A DNA stretch of 64,000 nucleotides, taken from Hermatobates lingyangjiaoensis. Lineage: Eukaryota > Arthropoda > Insecta > Hemiptera > Hermatobatidae. Below the pieces are notes generated by a model. It was not told the DNA's origin. It made no database searches and was given only the letters and a program-made list of their open reading frames with translations. Position 1 is the first letter of the stretch. Each line of letters starts with the position of its first letter. Location: positions 1,755,501-1,819,500 of the forward strand of contig JAPFBL010000035.1 of the NCBI GenBank assembly GCA_026182355.1, read 5' to 3'. Positions 1 through 14,200 of this stretch are shown here, in pieces. Both the position numbers and the translations under genes were made by a program.

Positions 1-164
1 GACATAAGTCAGCTTATAATCTGACGATAAGTTGCATATAATCCTTTTTTTTTAAGTAACAGATCTCGTAATATTGCAATACTTTGCCTGTAATGATAGT
101 AATAATGGTTAACATAATGGTAACTGTTTTAATAACAGGCGCTCAACTTGAGTGATGTTCTATA

Positions 165-260
165 TGTAGGAAGTTCGGCTCATTTGTTATTTGGCACCCA
201 TTTTAGTCATTGGCGAGCCACATTACGGGATTAAGAGTAATTTTTAAAAAGTATTATTTT
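165..260 (-). repeat. Fragment of antisense SINE family
   Basis: Contains catttgttatttggcaccc and gccacattacggga, matching the same block in copies at 11290-11350, 49960-50000 and 58450-58500. Only the part far from the tRNA-like head remains. Confidence 0.4.
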
Positions 261-1544
261 CTGAATAGTTTTATGTAACTGTACATTCAAAAATAGGGTC
301 GTTCCATTAAATGGAAATCGTGTTTAAACTATATCGCTAAAATCAAAGAAGTCAGTTGTTAAACATCAAAGAGAATGTCAGGTTAGTTTTTTAATTAAAA
401 ATTGTGATTTGAAGTCTTGACTATGGGGTTTTAATTAATGGACAATGGACAGGGGAAGTAGTGTACGCAGTGTGTACAAGCATTTATTATATGAAACTAT
501 TTTAGTGGCAAATAACATTGTTATACTTATAATAGGATGAGTCTGTTTGAATATTTGCTATTATCGCTCACCCTCTTGTTTAACATGTGTGTTAAAGAAG
601 TTTAGGGACATGGGTAAATAGATAAGGGAGATAGGGAAGCCTGCCGTGCAGTGGTGACAGGGAAAGCTGTGGAGTGCTGGCCTTTGAGGGCACCAGTCAC
701 TGTCAACACTGCGTCGTCGTTTAATTAAAGCCCTATTGCAACTGTGGCGTTCACCTTATCTTGTGTGCTTGCCTTATCGCATGACTCAAGCTTCATCAAT
801 CAACTCTTAACCTCTTAAGTATTCTTTAAACTCCAGTGTTTACAGTGTTTTACTGATACATATACGCCTAATGTAGTACTTTACCCAATGGTCAGTCAGC
901 GGATGATATCATTTGAAATTTATTAATTTGTGGCTTCCTAGGAAAAGCCAACATTAACGAAAAAAATTAAAGCATAAACTATCGTCAACGAATAATTACA
1001 GACTACTGGTTGTGTGACCTTATAGGATGGAACTGTACTTACTAATAACTGAATTAGTTAAAATCTACAGGTACTGTAAGTGCGCTTTAGGCTTGCAGAA
1101 CACAGTATTATTGCAGCAATGATACTCATATTAGTACAGAAATAACATAACATTTCCCTTTAACGTATGTGAGGTGTGGGTAAAAGATTCAGTATGAGGG
1201 GGCTCATTGAACAATTTTGTAATTCAGTCATAATTTAAATCAAAACATGATTATTGTTTTATTAAGTTTCTTAATTAACTTTTCCTTGACGCTGCTAGAA
1301 AATCTGATACTAAAATTATTGATATGTTCTTTGACATGGAAACTCTTATTGCCATGAAGATTTCAACGTTTTTCCCGTAATTTTTTTCCGGCTATAGAAC
1401 TGTTTTGTGTGTCTGTATCTGAGTTCTTCGGGTGGGGGGGGATGTTCAGCACATATGTAAAAAGGCATCCACTTTACCTATGCTTGAGGAGCTGCATTAC
1501 CAAGTTGATTCTCTATTGGAAGTCGATAATTTTACCATAATAAG

Positions 1545-1740
1545 GTTAGTATAGTAGAGATTTTAACGAGTACCTGATGTGTACAGGGTTTAAACTGACA
1601 GCTGTTTGTCCACTCCGAGGAACGGCGATCAGAAGATTTCCTCTTTCCCACTGGAAAAATCTAGAGCCATGGCCAAGATTGTAACCTGCAATAATCTTTG
1701 CTAAATCGAAGTATGCTACCTTTACACAACGCATGCTCTA
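1545..1740 (-). repeat. Diverged SINE family copy
   Basis: Contains ttaacgagtacctgatg and the cagg...actgacagct block shared with 11430-11460 and 17580-17620. The rest is diverged. Confidence 0.45.
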
Positions 1741-2019
1741 TGTAGAAAAGAGTTCAGTCAAATTAATTGAAAGCATCCTTATTACAAATTGATCTTGTTC
1801 TTATTTTGAAGATAAGACGAAGATATGAACAATACGAATTTGTCGACTTGGCTTACATAAAATATTTGTAAGTGTATTTGATTTTTGTAGAATGTTTGAC
1901 ATTTGAAGAACAGACAAAGAGACACCCGTGACTGCAGCATCTCAAGACAGGGCCAATATGTTGTTGGATTGCCAGAGACTCGTTTGTTGTTCGATGCCTT
2001 ATACAGAGTGTGCTTGCAG

Positions 2020-2206
2020 GTGCTGCAGTCCAATGTCAAGTTCCCCGTCATCCCTCGCCGCATCAAGATCGCCAAAAGACTGGCCCAGTGTATGCACCCC
2101 TTACTCCCCTTCGGTGTTCACCTCAAGGCTCTCGACACCTATGACACTATCTTCAAAGCGATGGGAACAAACCGCCTGGGGTACGACCTCTTCATCTACA
2201 GTGCAG
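2020..2206 (+). CDS. DOP1: DOP1 exon (first in window), Dopey N domain
   Basis: Encodes VLQSNVKFPVIPRR through HLKALDTYDTIFK to LFIYSA, a hallmark stretch of the Dopey N domain. The acceptor ends at 2019 and the donor GT is at 2207. One base is left over for the next codon. The open frame upstream of 2020 loses similarity to the family, which supports this acceptor. Confidence 0.93.
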
Positions 2207-5200
2207 GTAACCGACCACTAATTAGCCAGCTTGTCTTCATTTAGTTACAAACATCTTACCCAATGAAATTATTCAAATGACTTGCCCATTCCAATATCTC
2301 TCAGTTCTGAATCAGTTCAGCATATTTGTTGGTGGTTCCACTATTCCGCAATATCATCTTTCTTTCATTGAGGGCTAATTTATAGTAGTCATTAAACATC
2401 AGGCTTAATCCTTGATTGGTATATACTTGTACTGGACATTCTAATGATATAATGGGGTCAACGGTCAGTCTTTGTTTGTTAGAGTTTAGATAATATTAAC
2501 AATCTCTCTATTGATAGTAAAATATTCGGTACCCTTTATTAAAATATAGAGTAATCAAAATACAGTAGGGAACTGCAAATTTTTGTGTTATATTATTGTA
2601 ATGAGTAATTAACTAATTAACCACACTTATCATGAAAATTGTAAATTTGACAGACTGTACCATGATTCATTTTAATCCTATCATATTAATCTGTCGATAT
2701 ACGAGTAATATTCAAACCGTTTATACATTTAGGGCTAAGAAGGTCGCAGATATGTGTTTTATGAAGAATACATGGTGAAGATGATAGTCAATGTTTGAAG
2801 GATTATAGGAGTTACAGCTTGGAGTTAGCGTAGCAATCAAGCAAAGGAATTTCTTATTAGACTGACCAATCCTGATTCATGTAATACCTATTCTGTTAGA
2901 CATATAATGGCATTAATACTTCTGTTGTGTAAGATTGCATAATTAATGTTATTTTTTTTCTTTTAATGCAATAGAAAAACTATATTGGTTATAATTAATT
3001 TCTTTTGGATTAAAACGAATGTTAAAACAGTATCAAATGAAAATATCTTTGGTAAAGAAAGGACTTAAGCATTTTAAACGAAGATTCAAAGATGGGATGG
3101 ATTTATTTGTGAAATTGATTAAATTATGTTATTATATAAGAACAGTACTTATCACTTTAGTTTTTAGTTGAATGTGTAGGAATGGTGAGTAGAGGTTAGG
3201 GAACAATTCTAATTTCATTAAAAGGAGTTGATCGAAAGAAAGTTATTGCTCAGTGAGCATAAATCATGCTGAGTTCATAGGATCGGTCATTGACCTCGAC
3301 AGACTGATTATATTTTTCTTTATATTTAAATTAAACAAAATGTTTGTTTAATAAATATAATTTTGTATATATCCCATTTTAGGCACTGTTCATTATATGG
3401 TTATTATTATGTCTTGATAAATGTGTTTTACTCCTTCTAAACAGTTTTTTTTTAGGGTTATTCCCGTTGTTCGGGTACGCTGCTATGAAAGTCCGGCCGC
3501 ATTTACTACAGCTCTACGAGACTCACTTCGTGCCTCTGGGCCCTAAGTTACTGCCAGCTCTTCCAGGCTTCCTCTCCGGTATTCTCTCTGGGCTTGAACA
3601 AAGCTCTGATCACTTCGCTAGGTACACGTCTATTTTTTTATATTATTTATCATAGTAGCGAAACAGTGTGCTATACTCTGTTCTCTTTATCACAAAACAA
3701 GAAAATATTCTCCTTGATCTTTAAAACTTTGTGATGTTGGGATTGAAATTCTTTGTCTTTAACCGTTCGTCACTCTCTCCCTCTCTCTATTCTCACATAT
3801 TACCTTCTTCTTTTACTCCTCCCTTCCTACTTCTCTCACTATATTCCCTTTGCTGTTCCTTTCCATGTCAATCTCGTTTCTTCAGTCGCTGTTGTTCTCT
3901 CTTCCTCTTTCTGTGCTCTCTCATTCTACTCATCCCATCTTCTCTATTGTTCAGTATACACTCCATGTTTTCCTCCATTCTGCCACTACTTTCTGAACTC
4001 TTATCTCCATCTCTCACTACCTCTCTTGCTTCCTTCTTCCTGTCTCTCACTCTTTCCCTCCGTCTCTATTTATATCATGATTCCTTTCACCTATTTTCTC
4101 CTATGTTCTTTTTTTCATCACCGCTTTCTATTGCTCTCCCTTTGACTATCACTCTCTCTTTTCCTGTCTTCTATACTTTCTTTCCTATTCTTTCATTCTT
4201 CGATTCTCACTCTCCCTTGCTCCTTATATTTCTTCCCCATACTGCCTCTCAGTACTCTACTTTTATATACCTATATCTCAACCTCCTGAACACCTCCTCT
4301 CCCCCACTCTTTCTCTATGTGGACTTATAATTAATGTTTCCCATAAGTTCCTCCTTCTGACCTATTCTCCGTTAAATTCTCTGAATTTTCCCTTTCATAT
4401 TTGATTTGTTATTTGTTATAACCAGTTTTGATGACACAAAGGTATGTGGTTTACTGATGCTGATTTATCTAATGCTGAACAGGAAGGTAATGGTCGTGTC
4501 AACGGAAGGACAAGCTCTATTGTAATTGAGATCAAAAGTTTCACTAGATAAAACTAGATTGTATTATTTTGTATTCCTTTTTCGTTTTGAAGTTTGTTTA
4601 ATAGATAGTATTAGACATTTGGTATAAACTTTCCATTTAACATTGTAAACATTGTTAACATAGATAAGAATCTCTCAACATCGTAGGACTTTCGTATTTA
4701 CTTTAGCGTTGTTGAGGTAATGTTCAATAACTTGATAGGGTTTGAATCTAACACTTCAGGTGTATTGCGTTCGTCAATTCTAAACTTTATAACTTGATGA
4801 TATGTATAAGAACACTGTGAATACCACATATTTGCAACACAAGAATTGATACTGTTAATGGATAATGTAAGGTGTACTAATGTTGTTTAGGACTACGAAG
4901 TTACTGGAGTGCGTCTGTGATGATATCGGTCCCTGCCAGTTCTTCGGATGTCTGTGGGACTGCATGGCGTGCAACTCTGCTGTACGCTTACCAGCCATTT
5001 CCTTCATCTTGAGCCATTTCGACCGCAAGGTGTCCACGGAAGACCAACCCCATGTCATGGGTACGAACATTGAGACAATGGTCATCGGGCTTGTTGGCTG
5101 CCTCGAGGACTCTAGCGTACTTGTACAGCGCTCTGCTTTGGACCTGTTGCTCGTTGGCTTCCCCATGCACAACTCACACATGACCCGTGAGGACATGGTG

Positions 5201-8200
5201 CGCCTAATCACATCCTCCTTGGGCACCATTCTCCGTAGAGATATGTCTCTTAATAGGTACGATCAATATATCTGGCCTCTTGCATTCACTTATCATTATA
5301 ATATTTTGAACTTACTCCCTATCTTGTTCACTACTGGTATCTTCAGTTGTTCATTGTTATAAAGACTTACATTGTACTCTGTCTCTCCTTCTTTAGGCCG
5401 GTTTTAGCCTATTTGGTTGATGCTTTTGATGAGTTTCGAAACCGGTTGGGAATGAAGAGAACGTCTGAATTAGGATGGGATTGTGGGACTATAATGTCTG
5501 TTGGGCATTATAGGTTATTGCTTAGGAATTACTGCTCTACATAAAAATCTCTGCCACAAAATGAAATCTGAAACCTTTTTAAGTGATACAAAAATACTTA
5601 ACTTGCTTTGCTTTTTTTTTTGAACTTTAAGTCAAAGATTGATTGCCTCTTGCAATATGTGGTCAGAGGTTAAGGTGCAATTGTGTTATAGTCGACAAAT
5701 ATTTATTGCTATCAAAATTCCGAAAATTGTAATTTTCTGTTTGAGTATGCATGTAACAGAACGACAGTTAATTATACAGATAGGTAGTTCATTAAACAGA
5801 TGGGTGCTTTTAATTTTTATTTTAATCAATTAGAAATAATAATAATAATAGATGAAAAGTGTTACTGATAGATAAGAGAAATATTTATGGAAAAATAGCT
5901 TAAAGAGTATAGGGAAAGGGAAAGTGAGTAGTATAAAGTAAAAGAGGAAGTAAAAACATATGGAAATGGTGACTATAGATAAAATAAAGAAAAGATTGAA
6001 AAATTACCAAGATAAGGAAAAATTTATAATAAGTCAAGTTTTTATATTTAGAATGTATATATTTGTGTTTGCCTGTAATTTGTGCAGTTGTTTAAAAAAA
6101 TGTTTACCCGAAATATACCATATGTTGTTTGAGACTTATCGCTTTACTTAAGTTTATTACGGGTACTTGACAAAAGTCCAGGCCCGGCACCTACGACTTA
6201 ATATGCTCTTCAAACCATACTAAAAAAACCAAGACATCCATTTCCCTTGTGAAAAACCTAGCATCATTTGCTGCGTTTGAACGTAAAGTCTTCTACAACA
6301 GCAGTTGATTATGAATAAACAAAAGAATTATTTCACCAAACAAATTTATTTCTTTTTAAATTTTTCCTGGAAATTACTTTGCATGTACATATATCGAATA
6401 GATATGTATTCATGAAACTAATATATTGAGAACATACCTCTTGCTTAAGTAGAGAGTGATAGATTTATTTTTGCCATATATGACATTAATGTCTTTAGTA
6501 TTGATTCCTAATTGTAAACCAGTAAGATGGTGTTACAAATTAGACTAATATCAATGTAGATTAAGACTTTGTTTTTTTTTTTTTTGAAAATTGTAGAGAA
6601 AATTGAAATGTTACTTTCTGTTAAATATATTCTGTTTGGGCTTGTGACTAAGTCAAACTTTTGATTCTACTAAGTAGGTGAAGCCAGGATTATCGTGCTC
6701 AAGGTAATAACTTAATTGGGCCTACATCATCATGATGGGACACGCTTACGTCATTCAGATAATCTCGAGTTAATTTTACTTCTGGCTAATTCCCTGGTCG
6801 ATACTATTAAAATATACACATTATTTATTTTACATTATTGAAAAATAACTTTATTTGGATAATATTCGCATGTTAATTAGCTACTCAATCTACTAAATAA
6901 CGCACTCAATATTTCACCCACTAGGTGTAATATATTCCCATTCAAAAGTCTTGCAAATTATATGTTTTTTTGTTTTTTTAGGAAAATAGCAAGTCTCATA
7001 TAAGAAGGTTTTATATATATAAAAAAAAATTAAATACGCACTGTTCTTCATGAACTACATTAAATTACTAATAAATTGGATAACCTAACTCTAAATTCTC
7101 GTTAGTTCATTTCCATTCTACTAGCAAGCTTGAGAAGAAAGAGCACTACGTGTTTGAAACGCGATGTTGAAAAAAAAATAACATTTTTATGTAGAGACTT
7201 TCATTATTTCCCCCAACATAATAATTTTGTTTAGTCGAAATGTTTCAACGAGTGGTTAATTTATTTCAATGAGAGGAAAATTGCGTGAGGAAATTCTTCT
7301 TCTCGTAATGGTGATTGGTGACCCAGTTAACTCATGTCCTCTAATGGTTTTTGTCATATTGTTAGTTGAAATATGTCCGTTTTATCTAGAATATTCAGAA
7401 GAAATATTAACCATTTAGGCTTATTTTTATAATTTCCCTTCGCATCTCTTCATTAACAAGCTCCCGTTAATTTTTTATCAAAACCTACCAATCTGAAGAA
7501 TTTCTTTTCTAATATTGGTGGAAAAACGTAGTTTATTCACAATCATTGGACGACTTGGCTATCATCTTTTTTTGAATTGAATTATTCTAATAATAATGTA
7601 TTTCAAACAGGTTACATATACACAGTCCACTTATACTTTCTTGCCAGATTTCATGACTGGAAATTTTAATTACTAAATCAAGGGATATAGTCCCAGCTAA
7701 TGTTACATTTTCCTCTTCATAATTGAATTAAAGTGGAACACACTGTCACCAGTTGTAGAAACATTCCAATTATATTGTCCTCATAGTCAGTAGTATATGT
7801 GCATTAATTGGATTCATTGTTAATTATTTCTGATCATGGTTACGTTATATAAGTATAACCACTCCAAATTTATTAAATAAGAAAATTGCTTTTTTTATTT
7901 AAGCAAAGATTGTATAAATAAAGTACTATTGCTTTGCTTCAATCTAAAGTATAATAATTTATGAAGGAGTGATTAAAATTATTTTAATGCTGGTAAATTT
8001 CAATTGTTCTTCATCATGAATACGTCACAGATAAAGCAGTTAAACAAATCACATTTAGTGATTTGTAGTGTAGATACCTCGGCTATGAAATAAAATTGAA
8101 CTGTTGAAGAAAAAGCCTTCGGTTAAAATATTTTATGTTCAAATGATAATCGTGGTTATTGTACATTATTGTGTGTTACTTGTAATAAACTCCGCGGAAA

Positions 8201-11200
8201 AAGTTTTAAGGTTCGACTTTGGTTGTCTACTGAAGTAAATCACGCACTGAAGTGCAAAGTATTTATTGTGTTTAATAGCTTCCTTAGCAATATTGTCCCA
8301 CTACTCATGTCTGTCCAGGAGGTTGTATTCTTGGTTGCTTGGGTCTGAGGTCAATATCACCGTCCTTTCTCACCACCCTCTCATGATGGCCGCAAAACAG
8401 CTCTACAAAAACCCCAACTACTGCGAAGTATTCTCAAAATCAATGTTAGTTGAGGTTAGTTTTACCTACGTCAATATATTCTCCTAATATTAATAATGTT
8501 TTATGTATGTATTATCTTAAGCAAAATGTACGTAAGTGCCAAGTTACTTGTAATCAGGCGTTACTTGTATTAATTGTCATATATAGGATTAACAGCAAGA
8601 AGCAGAGGTTCTCCAGGGTTGGTAAACTTAACACAGTTCTTCTGTTCCATCTTTTCTCTATATTTGTATAGCATTATGAGGGATATACACAAAATCAAAA
8701 CAGATGTCAACAGATTGTTTCAAAACAAACAAGAAATAATGTCAAATTATTACGACATTACCTTAGACGACTGGATCTGACAGATTATCGAAGTTATTCA
8801 AAAATGTTACTTCAAGTAATGGGCTTAAAAGTTAAAATATCGGTTCGTTTTTGGGGTTTCTTCCACAAATCTTTAAAAATGCTCCCATCTAAATATTTAA
8901 AGATGGGAGATTGGTAGATTGGTGGAGAAAACCCCAAAAATCAACCGTTATTTTAACTTGCAATCCAATTTAATTTTGAAGCACAAAGTAAGTTAGTACT
9001 AAAATACGGAGTTTGTAATTTATGTGACACAAAATTCTTTCCAGAAAAAAATAGTAATTATTTTTAGAGATTTTAAGAGATAATAATTACTAAAAAAATG
9101 TTCACTTATTCAATCAAGAAAGAACATTAAGTCAACAGGCTAATAACCCTAAACACAACCTAGTATTCTTTACAGCTGACGTAATGTGAGCATCAACATT
9201 TATTGGAAGAGTGAACAACTTCTCATATAGGAATGTTGACGGTACTGCATTGTTCCTTTTAACATGAAGAAGTTGAAAGTCAATCAGAGCAAGATATTCA
9301 GGATGATTACTGGATCTGTATGATGCCAAATAAACTTGGATATTCAAATAGATTTCTAGACGCGTCCGAGAGTTCTATAGCTTTCAGTAAGCAAGAATAT
9401 TCAAACAGATTACCAGAATTGTAACTGAAGCTCCATATTTCCCTTGAAACGTGATCATTCAAGGATATCTTATTCTCATACAATCGAAGAGTTTATGGAA
9501 AAAATTATTTAGTTGAGGTTATATAATTCTTTCCTCATTCTGGGAAAAGATATCTTATTTTACATCTCCTATACATCTCTATTGTTGTATAGCATTGAAC
9601 TTTAAAATAAGAAATTATAAATTTATTGTTGCATTAAGCAATTGGTAAAGCGTCTTTTGCCTCATATACATGTGGTGGATTCGTTTGACTGCTTCACACA
9701 ATATCCATCTTTAAGATGAACTCCGAAGTTTTCAATAAGTGTAAATGTATAGTGATGTTTTCTTCTTACACGTAATATAAGTATCATTCTGTTACATGTG
9801 TGTTAACCATGTGTGTTTCTGAAAAGTAATGCATGATATTTGATTTGAAATGAAAGAGTTGTGGATGATTTCAGGCCATCAACGTGGTGCTGGACAACGC
9901 CATAGGACAGAACCCTCATGACCTCAAGCCCTACAAACTCCTATGGACGCTCCTCGATAAGCACGAAATAGGTTCCCTCATTCTAGATGATATTCTTTTT
10001 CAAGTCTTCAGGTAATCACTTCTGATATAAAATTGTGGTTATTAATTTTAACAGCAGTTTCTTCTTCTTTTTCAATACTACAACTGTAATTTTAAATGAT
10101 AATTTTTGAACTGATTATTAAATACAGCCATATAGTTAGTACCACAGAGGTTTGTAAAATTCATATTATTATACGAATCCGTCCTACCTCGTAAATAGTT
10201 GTTGAAGTCGTCCCACCGGTTTTGCATGTAGTGCATCTACTTGACATAGTACGTGGTGGGTCCTATTTGAAGATACACTATCTACCAAACCGGTTGGATG
10301 GCTACAACAACTATACCATTTACGAGCTAAGATGGATTTATCTTATAATATGAAAATTAAACGTAAAGTGATTCAACTTTCATTGTAAAATTGAACTAAT
10401 GAGAGGAGCATACATCATTATAAAAATGTTAATGGAATATCCGTTTAAAATTCAAATGCTGTCTATTACATTAAGTTATGGTAATTCAATTCAGTGAAAA
10501 TTATATATTTTTTGTTGTCATTGATGATAAATGTCCCTTGGTTTTTAAATCTACAATTATAACTTCTTTATACATGAGAAAGTTTTATTTTAAGTGACAT
10601 TTATTACTTCTTTGGAGTCAGCTGTTTTAGATTACTTGACGGTAGCATTGATGACTTTAAGTTCGACCTTAGTTGTCGCCTTAGACATTTCATGTGGTAA
10701 ATCATTTGGTATGTGCTTCTATATGGTGTGTAGCTCCTTCAGTCTCCAGCCTTTTTCCTATCATCCATCTATAATATCCTATGTATGTATCTCTAAATGT
10801 ATGTATCTCAAAACGTAAGGCAACGTTTTGAATTACTAAAGTAGAATCAACATGGTAAAAGAGTGACATTTCATTCCAGAACAGTATTGCAATGGATGCT
10901 TAGAATTTTGTTGCCTTGATTGTTGCACAACCACAATAAGTATCTTATTGTATATAAGTGGAACTGCTGAATACATTTTTTGAGTTAACATATGTATATA
11001 CTACAATATATAAAAAGATTTCACATAAACACGTGAAATAACAATCAATGATGAAACCACAATATGAAATGGGAAAACAAGACTAAGATCTTTCAACCGT
11101 AACAAGCGGACTTCTTCAGAGTCAAAAACCCAACAGTTGGGTTTTTGACCCCTTGTTACGGTTGAAAGATCTTAGTCTTGTTTTGCCATTTCATATTGTG

Positions 11201-14200
11201 GTTTGATCATTACTACAATATAAACAAATAAATTACTGCTTACAACTGCAACAGTAGGTTTTCAACCTTCAGGGCTATTCTAGATCGGAAACTGTGTCAT
11301 TTGTATTTGGTACTAATTTTAGTAATGGGGGAGACACATTACCGGGTGATTCTACATCGGAAGTCTTAAATTTTAACTTACTCAGGTTTATTGAAGCAGG
11401 CTCGAATCAGGTACGAGTACCTGTTATCGTACAGGGTCGGGACTGACAGCTTTATGAGCTCTTCGAGGAGCAGTATGTACATATTTTCTGCCGCCCACAT
11501 GATAACGTAATCATTAAATTTCAACCTCCTAAAAGTAATAATGACAAGTAAACACTTAGTTTTCGTTGATGTTTCCGTTCGCCCTGTGGAGTGCTCAGAA
11601 TCTTGAATTAGTGCAGTTTGGTTAAAGCACTGGTTTTGTGCAGGTTGCTTTACCTCAGCTACAGCGACGACGCCGCCGGTAACAGTGGTGAGCTGGTCAA
11701 GTGCGCTAACTCCCTCCTCACTTCTCTAGAGCCCCGCTTCTTGTGGACTTACCTGGGCCAGCTCATTTCTGAGTCGGCCTCTGACCCTCTGACCCAGTCT
11801 CACTCCGATCTCGACCACCCTGTAAGGCGAGTCTCCTCCATTCCTCCCTCCGTCACCGAGGTAAATTCCAAAATACTTGTTTTCTTTTTGTGTTTATTAC
11901 ATATTAAAATGGTCAGTTTTAAGTTTAGATTGTAGAATAAATATGTTAAGTAACTATTCAAGCCGAAAGTAATTACTCGCATTTTTAAAAAAAAATCCCA
12001 CAAATATCTAGAGGTATTCAACACCAGAGTGTTGTGTGGGCTGTAAATGTTGATTTTGACAGAAATTATTACTGTGTGTTTGTAATTTTATCCTGAAAAA
12101 AGTAAGCATGTATATCTAAACTATAACTTTACAATCTTTAAAATTATAGTTATGATTGGGTCATTTTTCATTCATAAATGAAACTGTCTATGCATACAAT
12201 ATAAATTGCAGCAGAAACACAAGGAAGAAAACTATGCCTCAAATTCACTTCTATATTTTCTGTAATTTATCTTCTATAACTTGGTGGCAGGTTGGTACAG
12301 GTGTAGGTACGAGTATAGGTATACGAGGTGTGTAAATAAAGTAGTGAGACTGGCAACGTCGCTTTCGATCTGGCAACGCTGGAGACGCGTGGCCTTGAGT
12401 AGCGTCAGGTGCACGTGTGATGCGCCTCCAGTATGAATCTGAACTTGCCACAGTCATTTGTTTGTCCGTAGCGTTGGTTTTTGTGAAATGGTTTTTTCTC
12501 GAGCGTTTTAAAAATGAGTGACCTCAAAGTTGAGCAGCGGTGTGCAATCAAATTTTGCTTCAGACTTGGACAACTTGGACTTTTGAAAAACTTCAGGAGG
12601 CCTATGGAGAACGTGTTTTATCAAGGGCACAGGTTTTTCGGTGGTTTAAGGAATTTTCAGAAGGAAGAGAGTCGATTGAAGATGAACCACGAAGCGGAAG
12701 GCCTCCAAGTGCAAACACCGATGAAAATGTCAACAGAGTACGGAACCTTGTGCGTTCAGATCGACGTTTGACAGTCAGAATGATCGGGGAACAGTTGAAT
12801 TTGAATCACACCTCCGTTCATCACATTTTGACCAATGAATTGGAGATGAGAAAAATTTGTGCGAAAATGGTTCCGAAAAACCTTTCCCAAGACCAAAAGG
12901 ATCTCAGAAAGGGAAGGAGTTTTTGGCCAGTAAAAACATTCCTGTTGCTCCTCAGCCTCCTTATTCACCAGACTTGAGTCCTTGTGACTTTTTCCTCTTC
13001 CCGAGATTGAAAAATCACCTCAAGGGAACTCATTTCGGGACACTACAAAACATACAAACTGCTGTAACCGACCAGCTGAAGGCCATTCCAGAATCCGAGT
13101 TCCAGCAATGCTACAATGATTGGAAGGACCGTCTCCAGCGCTGTGTGGCTTCCGAAGGGAACTATTTTGAAGGTGACAATATCACATTGTAATTATATTT
13201 GAATAGAAAATTTAAAAAAAATCAGTCTCACTACTTTATTTATACACCTCGTAGGTATAGGTATAGGTAGGTACATTTAAAAAAAAATTACATATTCGTA
13301 ACAGGTCACTATTAAGGGATTAGAGGAAAGTATCAGAATGAGTAAATGATGAAGAAACATATTGTCACTTCCTTTGCTTTAGTACGCTTAGAATATAACT
13401 GTTTATTGGGTCTATGATTAACACAGATCAACTGAAATGTGTGAGGTGGAGAGATCTCTTTATCTGTAGTCGTATTTAGGTTAGATCTAATCTATGCTAT
13501 ATCAAACAATCACGATCTCTACGTTCATTACCACCTTTTTAAAAAAATCATACTTCTCTAAGTTCTCCCTTTTTGCCTGAAATATTTACATTTCCTGTAT
13601 GTATATTTTATGATAACATGTCTACGGTATTTTGTAAATTACCACTAAACTCCAGTACTATATAAGGTTTTTTTTATCAGAAAATTACATACGTTATTAT
13701 ATTTAGAAAAATTATTTCCAGTCAAGATGGTGAGTAAGCCTATTAGTGGTTCATTGGCCAAGAAACTCACTAACGAGAGTGATACCTTTGTTTACCAGAT
13801 GATTTTAATTAGTATTTCTTCCTGATCTCTGAAGTTCCGTTATGTATATAACCTATACCTGCTAAGATGCTAAGATTATATATATATGTAAAATAAATAC
13901 ACAGAAAGAAAACATGTATAAGATATCACAAAAACTCACTAATATATTTCGACTTTGTCATCATCAGGTAGATGTGGCCATTCTGAAGACAAGAGAAGAT
14001 TGTATTATCTCATTTAAGAGGGCCTCAGTCAGTGCAGCCAACTTATGGAGAACGGGAGGAAAAAGTAAAATAAATGAATAATAATAAGTATATAAATCTA
14101 ATTCTGAAGTAAATATTAAAAGTTAATAATTAAACAAAACCAATGAACTATATAATGGAAAAAATTGGTGTACTCATTTATTTATGTTTTTTTTATTTAT

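Larger units (their letters stand above)
1..2019. other. Intron sequence upstream of first visible exon
   Basis: AT-rich DNA with no coding match. The expected Dopey N-terminal exon (about 40 residues before VLQSN) was not found, so this is probably the 3' part of an intron. It holds SINE-like fragments near 165-260 and 1545-1740. The 3' end is the acceptor gtgcttgcag at 2010-2019. Confidence 0.7.

Noticed and set aside
3731..4330. Long + strand open frame (199 codons) rich in Ser/Leu/Phe, and its Arg/Glu antisense partner
   Set aside because: Created by the TC-rich tract; low complexity, no domain, inside an intron.
9132..9347. 71-codon minus-strand open frame
   Set aside because: No recognised domain or splice context; composition like surrounding intron.
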